DNA of 64,000 nucleotides from Eretmocerus hayati (lineage: Eukaryota > Arthropoda > Insecta > Hymenoptera > Aphelinidae), in the NCBI GenBank assembly GCA_029851415.1, contig CM056742.1:147751121-147815120 (forward strand), given 5' to 3'. Of the stretch, positions 49,966 to 60,866 are shown piece by piece. The first letter of the stretch is position 1, and each line of letters begins with the position of its first letter. Position numbers and translations under genes: made by a program. The notes under the pieces were generated by a model that saw nothing but the letters and a program-made list of their open reading frames with translations, made no database searches and was not told where the DNA came from.

Positions 49966-51555
49966 TTTTTCACTCACCATAGAACGAGCAATCTATTTTT
50001 TTGTTTTTTTTTTTCAAAATTCCTATCGTCTTCCTAATTTATCAAGTTTTGAGATCTTTGAGTAGTTTGAATTTTTTGCTTGTTCAATGAAACTTTGTGT
50101 AATCTTGTTCAAATACCATGTATGGGCCGACCTTTTTTTCTTCTTTCATACCTTTGTAATTAGTTATATATTGATAGGGGAAAAATCCAGCAAAATAATC
50201 ACTGTTCTGTAGCAACGGAGCGTGGAAATTCATTTCTTGAGAGCATGCACGGCGCTCTTGAAATAAATTTTCATTTTGCTGACAGAATTAAAATGGAATA
50301 TCTTTCTGGTATGTTGTGTACAAATAAGCAAATGAGTAAGTAAGTGAAGAAATAATCTTATTGGATGTTTCAATACTTTGATCGTTTTTTTAGGGTAAAC
50401 TCAAGAAGCGTGCATTTAGCCGTTTTTCAATTGTTTTTTTCTGATAGTTCAAAAGAGACTCATTTTAACAAAATATATGTCGAGACATAATTTTTGTAGA
50501 CTTTTAAAACTGCATCAAAGAAGTTCTTATCCTTGAACTGGTAAAATTTTCTCTATCCAAGGTACTTCAAGATTTGGGTTTAACCTTTAAATACCCACGT
50601 GGTAGACTTTTGGCACAAGCGAAGTTTCAATCTCATCTCCAAGTCGGAACTCATGTTTTGGGGTTCTGGAGCCTACATGTAATTTCATAATTCAATATTA
50701 CCTTCCAAATGGACCAATCACAGAATTTGAAAAATTTTTTTTTTCAAAGTATCCTGAAAATGAGTACTCAAAATCCATCATCGACAAAACTCAAAATCTC
50801 CATTTTGAAGAATATTCATTCAAACCAAGTGCCAATAGTTTCTTTGAAGTCTACTCGTGATATCAAAATGATCACCACGACGATCTCAGCCACATCTGAT
50901 ATGTTTTTTTCGGACTTTGGAAAATTTTCCATCGGCGCAACCCAAAGAAAAGACAAAAAGATAACATTTTCTGGAATTTTTAAAGAAAATACGTGGTTTC
51001 CAAACCTAAGTAAGGAAATTTATATTGATTCTGAAACGTTTGAAGGACATGAAAGTAATTTTCAACCAGGATTTTCCACGAGAAAATCGCGGAAATAGAA
51101 CAATTTTCGTGATGTGTGCCATTTGAGTACCACGTGAGTTGGAGTGTTAGTAAATCTCACGTGGGTGACTATAATCATCACTTTTATTTCTTTCTAAATG
51201 TGTGGTTCGTGGGTCCAAACGAATAACCTTGAACAATATCATGCGAAATATTTCATCTCAATTTTCATGTCGATTTTATTCAAATTGAACTCGAAAATAT
51301 TTTGATTCTTCAATCGAAAAAATCTTGATATAACAACATAAAGCAAATTAAAATTGATTTACTTGCTTCCAACGGAGAAAATACTGTATGCACCTCGTTC
51401 GGAAAAGCGTCTTTTCCGCAACTCGGTACATAATATACTAATATCAAAACTTTTTCGACTTAGAAGAAAACAACAAAAAAACTCAATCACATTAAAACCT
51501 AAGCGTATTTCATAAAACTACGAAGAAATAACGGCGGAGAGCAAAAAAAAAATGA

Positions 51556-51625
51556 AAATTCTGAGATTCGAACCCGGATCAGCAAAACAGAACGCAGGAA
51601 CGCTAACCACTAAGCTACTGAAGCA
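51556..51625 (-). repeat. tRNA-like SINE head
   Basis: On the minus strand: A-box TAGCTTAGTGGTTAGCG and B-box CCGGGTTCGAATCTC, followed by a T run (on that strand) that could end Pol III transcription. The anticodon arm is degenerate. Confidence 0.55.
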
Positions 51626-51857
51626 CATGTCTTGAGTATACCAAAAGCTTATACATAAGCCGCTTGTCCCATACGGGGCTTGTTATTTGGTTTCCCGTAA
51701 GAATTTTTTAACCTTGTCGGATTAATATTGTAAATAAAACAGGCTGTTATCATCCCGAGTCAACACATGCATAAAAACAACATCCCCGGTTAGATTTGTA
51801 ATAACTCACAAAACAATGCATTTGCTATACGCTGGAATGTCGCTTGTGTTAGTATAC

Positions 51858-52970
51858 AGTTTTAAAAAAAATGGCCGCAAATGACATCTAGTGAGAAAGG
51901 CTGGTGGTGGGGGTGACATCTGGTAACATCCACAAGGGAGAGGGGAGCCACCGGCGCGATGTCATTTTGCCCGTGCGCAGCTAACTTCACGCAATAACAA
52001 GCGCCGAGACGTCTGCTTTGGCTTGGCGTATATACGTAGCATATGCTTGTATTGCTGCTGCAAAACTTCCACCATGTCAAATAATTCGTCTCCAAACACT
52101 CGGGCTTGCATTTTCAGAAATCTCCAACAAAATTGCGTTGATTTTTACGTTGACATTGCGGTGACTTTTTTAGAGCTCTTGCAGAATAATTATTTGTATA
52201 AAACATGAAAAATCTTGAACAGAAACGTATGGGAATCACACAGTTCCACTTATAAGTAGTTACGGTAATGCACTACAATTTGGTAAAATCCATCAAGAAC
52301 TTTCTGAGTAAGTCTAATCATGATAGCTTTTCAAAAATCAAATGATATATTACAAATAGATCCCAAACCACTCTCTTAACAAATGCAATTCATCTTATTG
52401 ATGATTACACTGAATCAGGCATTATCCAAGCATATGATTTAATATAAAAGGTGATATTCTGAACTAAGTGTTTGAAACAGAATCACATGTTCATTGTATT
52501 ATCTAGAATATCGAGCATTTTTTTCATATCCTTAACTCTTTCTGACAGTTTATACATGTTTTCAATTGATTTTGATAGTTCTTCACACCTTGCCATGAGT
52601 TGGTACACTGACTTGATGTTGTGATCATTGGCTTCACAAGTCTTGCACACTGCGTCACAATCAGTAATAGATTTCCAAGCATCCAACAGCCAGAACAGAT
52701 GCACTACGCAGTATGGCAGCAAGATTTTCACTGGTAGAGTCGACTGATGTAGCTATTTTTCTTGCTTCATTCTCAAGTTTATTCAAAGTATGATGGTCTA
52801 AAATAGGCAGTTGCACATTCAATGCTTGTCTATAAAGACTAGACGTGGAATGTCTTGATTCTGGATTAGATGAGCTCTCTCTATTTGTGGTGACTGTACT
52901 AGATAATCGTATTTCGTTCTTTAAATCCTCTACTACAAAGAGCGTTAGATCTCCATCTTTTGTGACAGTC
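51858..52970 (-). repeat. 1.1-kb inverted duplication, arm 1
   Basis: The reverse complement matches 59496-60595. In the parts I compared there is one 13-nt indel (extra atgctacgtatata-type bases near 52030) and a single C/T change in the BORCS6-like region. Flanks beyond both breakpoints differ. Such high identity implies a very young duplication or an assembly artefact. Confidence 0.92.
52483..52970 (-). pseudogene. BORCS6 (lyspersin)-like frameshifted copy, arm 1
   Basis: The minus-strand frame reads DGDLTLFVVEDLKNEIRLSS, then LPILDHHTLNKLENEARKIA and a heptad-like segment, stopping after CLEIYY (stop at 52661). The adjacent frame resumes with DCDAVCKTCEANDHNIKSVY, then QLMARCEELSKSI, to a stop at 52483. 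Together these follow the order of the C-terminal BORCS6 domain, a subunit of the BORC complex that positions lysosomes through Arl8. Ten bases separate the Tyr codon and GAC where a multiple of three is expected, so it is a one-base frameshift. No introns: probably a retrocopy or fragment. Confidence 0.6.
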
Positions 52971-54596
52971 AGGATCATAGATGAGCAGATGAGATATTTT
53001 AACTTACAATGTAAGACTGAATACTCTTCCAAAAATTTAATTATTGAACAATGTTGTAATCTCATCTTCTTTTAGAATTGAACATATGTGATGAATATTT
53101 CTCTGTCAATGACATTTGTAATTGTAAGCCTACATGCTTTTGCACAACAATATACACTGGTGATTCAGATTGTGATAATACCCAAACTGATATATTGAAC
53201 CCAATACGAAATTCTGAGTAAGTTCTCAACTTTGAATGTGAAAATGCTAGTCTATCGTCAAATTCACGTGCTTTGGAATAATACATTGTATATTTTGAAT
53301 AGTGGTTTGTATGAATCATATACTCGCCTGAATATATTTTTTCCATTAAATACTGTATTGAACACCCCCCTCATCTTTTTACCGCAGATTGTCTACTTAG
53401 GTTTTACCCAAGACACTTCAGTGCAAACAAGATTTTATAAAAGTTCTTCGTATCACGAACGTCAAGGGGTGAAATTGAAATAGCATAAGCTGCAATGTAA
53501 AGATCCATAGGTGCCATCAGCGCTGAACCGCTGCAAGCATGGGTTTGTGATCTAATATGACTTGTGTTCTTCATAGAGTGTCAACGAAATTACAAACCTA
53601 GGTACATCCATCCAAATCTATGATCATTAAACCTCATAAGTTCAAAAATATTATGAAACAAACTTCTATCAAATTTCTCAAGAAAAACCCGTGAAATTCT
53701 TATTTGAAAATGAATAACTATACACGAGATAAAATTTTTGTCATTTTTCTTGACTGGTTATAATAGAATTGAAGAATAATTGAAACATGATGACGGGCAA
53801 AACAGACACCTAATGATAATACTGCAACTTCGAGCTGAGATTTAGGTACTGTGCTGAGGTTCGACTGGTAATTGGTAAGGCCGACAATCAACACGGGTTT
53901 GGCATCGATTCTGGCGTGGTCACTTTGATCGAGGAAGTCCACGCGATTTACGCTGAGAGGGGGTTTCAACATCCTTACAAGGTGAGAAATCGTGATACAG
54001 GTGTGTTCCAGGGCTCTCGTCACAAAAAAGAAAAATTTAAATAAAAGGTAAAAACTGCATATTATTCTATTCGAACAAGTCTCATATTACTTTCACGGGA
54101 ACAAATTGGTATTCACTCTGTTCGTGATCACGCTTGGAACATGTAACTATGGTAAATGGGATCAAACCTGAGTCTCAATTCGAAATGGCCAAAACATCGC
54201 ATCCATCAGCGAGGATGCTCATAAAATCTCATCGGATTAACGATTGGTAGCTATATATAGCAGGGTACTCTGTGACCAGATTCAGTGACAGAGAAGAGAA
54301 TAATGTACCCTTCAGTTGGGTCAATTGACCCTTCCCCGGGGAAAACGCAATGGGCCGTGACCCCCGGGGGCCACGGTCCACCAGTGTGCTACAAATTCTC
54401 TTCGCTCTATCCGGGTCTTCGACTTGCCATTAAACACTAGGATGAATCAAAATTCAATTTACCTCGCTTCAGCAATATTCTACTGTTGCCTGTTAATAAG
54501 AAGTGTATGAGAAGGCTTACGCTGCTTGGCTGAAAGGTGGCATAATCAGGTGGAGGTAGAGCCTTAAAATTGTAATGAATTAGTTATGAAAATATG
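52971..54596. other. Spacer; one weak coding candidate
   Basis: A minus-strand stretch within 53800-53990 reads RMLKPPLSVNRVDFLDQSDH and ARIDAKPVLIVGLTN, more protein-like than its surroundings. It is bounded by an AG and a gtgtct that could be splice sites. No family recognised; the rest is AT-rich. Confidence 0.35.
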
Positions 54597-56314
54597 TATA
54601 TGATGAATTCCTCGCCAAGCGACCTTCGGAAAGGGGTCATCTCTCAGATTCTTTTTTGACCTTTTTCATTCGATTCTATGGCCCAAAATGGGAACTTCAG
54701 TCCACCTATCGAGTCCAAAAAAAATTTCTCCTCTCCATTGCACGCACATATGTAAATAGACCGAAAATTCATCGTGTAAAAATCGATGCTCTTTTATTCA
54801 CGAAAATGGGAATATTTCGAGTTTTTGGATAACTATCGAATTGCGGGTTGCGGCATCTGAAAGGGCATCAGAAAGCCTATTGAAAACGTCATCGGAAATT
54901 CTTTCTCTGTGATTTGCGGGCCTTCTGAAGGCAAACAAGTGTTTTTAACGAAATTGTTAATTCCTCAAAAAGCCATCTTTTTATTTTTCGAAAATCAGAT
55001 ATTTGACGTGAAGTTTTGCGTTCCTGGGAAAAAATGGGTCTCAGAGAAGTTTGAGGCGGTCCAAGTGACTTATGAGCCATTTGTTGAAAATTTGATTTTT
55101 TCGGTTCCAGAAAAAGGCGATTTTCTGCGCATGCGCACAAACGTAGACTTTCAATGGAAAGCTGACAAAATTTCCTATAAAATGACTACCCGCAAAGTTG
55201 AAATTCATCACTGAAACGGGATCTGCAACGATTAATTATGTCGAATCAGAATCACATGAAAATTCAGTCCATTAACACCTTCGTGGCGCCTGCTGAGATG
55301 ACACATTTACGAGATCTTCTCGGGACTCAATTTTGAGTACGAAATTGACATGAAAAAAATTCGGACCACGTGGTTTCAACGTGAAATTGTATGAACTTTC
55401 AGAATATGCGATGAAGAACCCCGTTTGAGGCGAACCCGAGGTGCTACATTCGATTCTTGCCAGAAAATACTATTTTTCACATTCAAAATTGCATAAATAT
55501 GCGATGAATTTTCCATCGCATATTTTGAAAGTTCAGCCAATTTCACGTTGAAACCATGTCGTCCTCAAAATTGAGTCCCGAGAAGATCTCGTAGATGTGT
55601 CATCTCAGCAGGCGCCACAAAGGCGTTAATGGGCTGAATTTTCATGTGATTTTGATTCCATATAATTAATCGTTGCAGATCCTGTTTCAGTGCATGAATT
55701 TCAACTTTGCGGGTAGTCATTATATAGGAAATTTTGTCAGATTTCCATTGAACATGGCGCCGAAAGTCTACGTTTGTGCGCATGAGCAGAAAATAGCCTT
55801 TTTCGAAACCGAAAAGACCAAGTTTTCAAAAAATGGCTCGTAAGTCACTTGGATCGCCCCAAACTTCTCCGAAACCCATTCTTTTCGAAAGAACGCAAAG
55901 ATTCACGTCAAATATCTAATTTTCAAAAAATAAAAAAACGGCTTTTTGAGGAATTAACGTTTCAGTGAAAAACACTTGTTTGCCTTCCGGTGGCCCCCAA
56001 ATCACAGAGAAGGAATTTCCGACGATGTTTTCGATAGGTTTTCTGATGCCCTTTCAGATGCCGCAACTCGCAAATCGATAACTATCCAAAAACTCGAAAT
56101 ATTCTCATTTTCGTGAATAAAAATCGATTTTTGCACGATGAATTTTCGGTCTGTTTACGTATGTGCGTGCAATGGAGAGGAGAAATTCTTTCTGGACCCC
56201 ATAGGTGGTCCGAAGTTCCTATTTTGGGCCATAGGATCGAATGAAAAAGGTTAAAAAAGAATCTGAGAGATGACCCCTTTCCGTGGGTCGCTTTGGCGTG
56301 GAATTCATCATATA
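54597..56314. mobile_element. Giant foldback element, arms ~810 bp
   Basis: The left arm 54597-55413 (from TATATGATGAATTC) and right arm 55514-56314 are inverted near-copies around a 100-nt loop. Matching blocks run the whole length, e.g. ATGCGCACAAACGTAGACTT and its complement. Short ORFs at 54909-55214 (+) and 55565-55783 (-) are mirror images and not convincing genes. Confidence 0.9.
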
Positions 56315-56578
56315 AGACCCATATCTCCACCCATATCTCCTATCACTAGGGTCTTACATCCACCATCTCAACAGCATCATGAGGAGAACAAAACTCAGCA
56401 GGTGTTCGAACGCCATAACCTTGGAATATGTAGCTAAGAGATAATAATTCGGGTATATAATGGGATATGGGGCGTTCCTTACTTAGGATGATCAAGGGAT
56501 TGTAACGGGATATATTTCCAATTACGTTGGATTTTCTTAAATTGAAATAATTATTAGAGCCATATCACATGGAAATAT

Positions 56579-56683
56579 TGATCTTTGGGTGTCGAAAATG
56601 TGCCAGCCTTAAATCTCACTCCCGAAGATTTTAAGGTGTATTTTTCGACTTTTTGGAATATATATGAACTCGCGCACAAGTAT
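56579..56683. repeat. Dispersed repeat shared with 10752-10860
   Basis: Shares aaatctcactcccgaag and gtatttttcgactttttg in the same order and spacing as the 10.75 kb copy. Confidence 0.7.
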
Positions 56684-57354
56684 CGATATTCTCGAATATT
56701 TTTGGCTGTGCAAAAAATTAGAATCATCAAATACTGCGCGATTTTGCATTTTATCGCATTTTTTGCTCGTGGCTCTTCTGTCTTGATATTTCGATTGTTC
56801 TATGTAGCACCATATTGTAGACAATGAAATTTTCTAAACATTTGAAACAAAGTTCATCTTTTTATCTATTATCTAAGTTACTAAAATTGGCAAAAAAGGC
56901 GAAAAAGGACGAAATTTTCTTTGATTGTTCATTCCGAGAAAAGGCAACCGATTAATGTGTCACTGCCGGGGCATAAAGTCCTCGTCAATCTGAATATGGG
57001 CCATTTCGGAGCAAATCATCGAATCCCGGCACCGGGGGGTCTGGAACGAATCCCAAAAAATTTTCTCCCGTTAATACCATGTTGATATAGTACAAAAAAA
57101 ATTTTTTGGGATTTTTTCTAAGGCCCCTGTTGGCCCTGGGGCCTATAAAAAGTCCTTCTAGGCCCCTCGTACTTTCTTCCTTCCAATACCTACCAATTTC
57201 TATGAGCTATTTGCTGAGAGAACATTTTAACGATTTTCGGGCTTGCTTCAAAGTGATGTAGCTCCCAATCGACTTTTACCAGTCGTCATTTTAAAGTTCT
57301 TGAAGAAAGCTACAATTTGACTACTAGTGAAAGTCAATTATCGAACTTTTCATA

Positions 57355-58493
57355 GGGGTTACAGTCGTTACAAGTTGACCAGTTTTGTAAAAATGCCAAA
57401 CTTTGAACTGAATTTGAATTAAATCGTTTTTCTTCCTTCGACCCCACATCTGTGCGAATATGTTTTTTGATACAAATAATATCAATCAGAACAATAATTT
57501 GGGTGGGATATTGAATTCTCGATTTTATTCAGCCAATTTAAAACACTCTATTTTGACTTTTTGCTCAAAATGTCCTCACAGGTATGGCTCGCATATGCTT
57601 CTATCTGAACTAGTGTGCAACAACCTGTGTGGGATTACTCTCCAATGTACCCCCAAATGTGTCTGAAATCTCCCGGAGGCGAGCCTCGAGCTAGATGCGA
57701 GCAGGAGGTTCTATTTTACGAGTTGAATATGGGCATTATTCCGTTTATTTGGACGCAGGCGAGAGTGGGATTTCACTCATTCTAGCTCACGAATGAGATG
57801 AGCCGCTAAAACAGTTATCCAAACATGTTCTCCCGACTCCAAATGACCATTTAAACACGTCCTCATGATCAATTTGGTTCTTATTCATCATCTGAAGGCA
57901 CTCCATCGAAAAACATATAACTATAGTGTTTTCTAGTCTGAGAGCAACTATGAATATTTTGGAGCAAAACTGACCCCGAAATCGTGTTTAGATGATCATT
58001 TTGAGTCAGGCAACCATGTTCGTATCCCTCTTTCGGCTGCTCATCTCATTTGTGAGATGGAATGGATGAAATCCCACTAACTCTCGCCTGCGTCCAAATA
58101 GACGGAATAATATTCGACGGTTTCATTTTCAACACGTAAAATAGGATCTCCTGCTCGCATTCAGCTCGAAGCTCACCTCCGGGAGTTTTCAGACACATTT
58201 GATTGGAGAGTAATCCCACACAGGTTGTTGCACACTAGTTCAGATGGAAGCATATGCGAGCCATACCTGTGAGGTCATTTTGAGCAAAAAATCAAAATAG
58301 AGTGTTTTGAATTGGCTGAATGAAATCGAGAATTCAATATCCCACCCAGATTATTGTTCTGATTGATATTATTTGTATCAAAAAACATATTCGCACAGAT
58401 TTGGGGTCGAAGGAAGAAAAACGATTTAATTCAAATTCAGCTCAAAGTTTGGCATTTTTACAAAACTGGTCAACTTGTAACGACTGTAACCCC
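57355..58493. mobile_element. Giant foldback element, arms ~510 bp
   Basis: The left arm 57355-57862 begins GGGGTTACAGTCG and the right arm 57985-58493 ends CGACTGTAACCCC. Blocks such as TCCCACACAGGTTGTTGCAC (right) mirror the left arm. Loop about 122 nt. No gene inside: the 158-codon ORF at 58320-58796 starts in the arm and runs out of it. Confidence 0.9.
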
Positions 58494-59495
58494 TTTTTCA
58501 TCGATTTTGAAAAATGCATTACGACTGTAATCCATTTTTCAAAATTGCAATATTTGGATCTGGCGCTGATTTATGTGCAAAACACGGAGACGATTTGTAA
58601 ACAAGGATGCCAACATCGAAGTGTACCTAACATGCCCCCATATGTTTATCTCGAAAGGGCGTGCAGAACGACTTTTTTTTACCACTCAGAACGTGTTTAT
58701 CACGTCAAAATAGGAAGGAAACAGTGTTGTGGACCGGTGAGAAGCTCCAAATGTGCGGATACGGCGATAAAAACACTGTACCGCCGATCTCCATAATGGA
58801 TTTTTGAAGAATTGAGACAGTTCGGATCCATTTCATCAAAACGAGACGTAGCTCAGTGCATTTTAAAGGACCTAAAACAAGCTTCAAAATAAGCTTCAAT
58901 ACGTAGGAAAATATTGACGTAGACTAGAGTTGTTGGGGAAGTGGCTAAATGGGGGCAAATTGGATACGTTATTTTGTAAACTCTGAAGAATCACTTTTTG
59001 GAAAAGTTAAGACAGTTCGGCTCCATTTGATTGAATTTGAACGTACTTAGATTCATTCTAAAGATCTTAGAACAAGCTTTAAAATGAGCTAAAGCACGTT
59101 AAAAATTGTTGAGGTAGACCAAAATTATTAAGAAAATGGCTTAATGGGGTCAAGTTGGGTACACTACCCAAGAGAATGGGCACAACAGCAAGTGAAACTA
59201 TTCAGAATGAAGTAAATATCCCCAATTTTCAAGCTTTAGCATTTTCAAAGAACTGTTATTTAGTGTGACATCATGAAGAATATGATATTAAATGCTGTGT
59301 ACGTATCTGCAATGTGTGCTCTCAACAAGGATATCCTTGTATCTAATTTACAAAGAAATTTTCTTTGATCTAACGAGAGCAGGTGAACTTCAATTTTCCT
59401 TGCCACCAACAACTAATCTCCGTCTACACCACATTGAACAATCTTGTTAAGAACTATACGTTATTCAGAGCAATGAGTTATCTGTAGTCTGAAGG
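58494..59495. other. No gene; AATGGGGNCAA motifs
   Basis: Related motifs AAATGGGGGCAAATTGGATACG-like (58947) and AATGGGGTCAAGTTGGGTAC (59143) occur about 195 bp apart within two diverged copies of a ~180-bp unit (both contain a gacagttcgg.tccattt block). Confidence 0.5.
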
Positions 59496-59983
59496 GACTG
59501 TCACAAAAGATGGAGATCTAACGCTCTTTGTAGTAGAGGATTTAAAGAACGAAATACGATTATCTAGTACAGTCACCACAAATAGAGAGAGCTCATCCAA
59601 TCCAGAATCAAGACATTCCATGTCTAGTCTTTATAGACAAGCATTGAATGTGCAACTGCCTATTTTAGACCATCATACTTTGAATAAACTTGAGAATGAA
59701 GCAAGAAAAATAGCTACATCAGTCGACTCTACCAGTGAAAATCTTGCTGCCATACTGCGTAGTGCATCTGTTCTGGCTGTTGGATGCTTGGAAATCTATT
59801 ACTGATTGTGACGCAGTGTGCAAGACTTGTGAAGCCAATGATCACAACATCAAGTCAGTGTACCAACTCATGGCAAGGTGTGAAGAACTATCAAAATCAA
59901 TTGAAAACATGTATAAACTGTCAGAAAGAGTTAAGGATATGAAAAAAATGCTCGATATTCTAGATAATACAATGAACATGTGA
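59496..59983 (+). pseudogene. BORCS6 (lyspersin)-like frameshifted copy, arm 2
   Basis: The same broken gene as at 52483-52970: frame 1 runs to a TGA at 59803-59805 after CLEIYY, and the following frame carries the CEELSKSI helix to a stop at 59981-59983. A candidate ATTAAA poly(A) signal lies at 60023. Both copies share the frameshift, so the break came before the duplication. A gene with a programmed shift is unlikely but not excluded. Confidence 0.6.
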
Positions 59984-60354
59984 TTCTGTTTCAAACACTT
60001 AGTTCAGAATATCACCTTTTATATTAAATCATATGCTTGGATAATGCCTGATTCAGTGTAATCATCAATAAGATGAATTGCATTTGTTAAGAGAGTGGTT
60101 TGGGATCTATTTGTAATATATCATTTGATTTTTGAAAAGCTATCATGATTAGACTTACTCAGAAAGTTCTTGATGGATTTTACCAAATTGTAGTGCATTA
60201 CCGTAACTACTTATAAGTGGAACTGTGTGATTCCCATACGTTTCTGTTCAAGATTTTTCATGTTTTATACAAATAATTATTCTGCAAGAGCTCTAAAAAA
60301 GTCACCGCAATGTCAACGTAAAAATCAACGCAATTTTGTTGGAGATTTCTGAAA

Positions 60355-60591
60355 ATGCAAGCCCGAGTGTTTGGAGACGAATTATTTGACATGGTGGAAG
60401 TTTTGCAGCAGCAATACAAGCATACGCCAAGCCAAAGCAGACGTCTCGGCGCTTGTTATTGCGTGAAGTTAGCTGCGCACGGGCAAAATGACATCGCGCC
60501 GGTGGCTCCCCTCTCCCTTGTGGATGTTACCAGATGTCACCCCCACCACCAGCCTTTCTCACTAGATGTCATTTGCGGCCATTTTTTTTAA
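60355..60591 (+). other. Uncertain ORF in duplicated arm
   Basis: An ATG frame opens with MQARVFGDELFDMVEVLQQQ, which looks protein-like for about 22 codons and then becomes poor. It could be a first exon fragment; the mirrored copy in arm 1 is altered by the 13-nt indel. No family recognised. Confidence 0.25.
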
Positions 60592-60866
60592 AACTAGTAC
60601 CACCACATACACGGACACGCCGAGAGTAACCCGAACGGGTCGCCACCTGTCGGTTGGGTTACCGAACTACGAGCGGGTAACCCAAGCTCCGGCGACACAG
60701 AGCTTTATGGGACGTGTTCTTCTATACAGGTTTATCTTCGTTGCTTTTGCGTAGAAAGATACCTTTCTTCCGTGGGCCATCAAAAACATTGGATGAGTTT
60801 TGCGGGGATTGCGGAGCAACAGGTTTCTGCTAGTTTTTCCTGACATCCTCGTTATTGTTTGTCAAA

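Larger units (their letters stand above)
49086..51857. other. No gene; small hairpin and tRNA-like repeats
   Basis: An inverted pair AGGTCTATATTCGTTGGC (about 49158-49175) and its complement (about 49407-49424) bracket a hairpin. Two tRNA-like heads are listed separately. The 129-codon ORF at 50709-51098 resembles nothing I know. Confidence 0.5.
59496..60595 (+). repeat. 1.1-kb inverted duplication, arm 2
   Basis: Inverted near-copy of 51858-52970. The inner breakpoint is at GACTGTCACAAAAGATGG and the outer at the TTTTTTTTAAAACT run. The spacer between arms is about 6.5 kb and holds both giant foldbacks. Confidence 0.92.

Noticed and set aside
9104..51625. Functional tRNA genes at the five tRNA-like sites (9.1, 17.7, 19.7, 49.9, 51.6 kb)
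   Set aside because: A and B boxes are present but the acceptor or anticodon stems do not pair, so they are tRNA-derived repeat heads.
54909..55783. Paired ORFs in the 54.6-56.3 kb hairpin as a duplicated gene
   Set aside because: They are mirror images produced by the inverted arms and lack conserved protein character.
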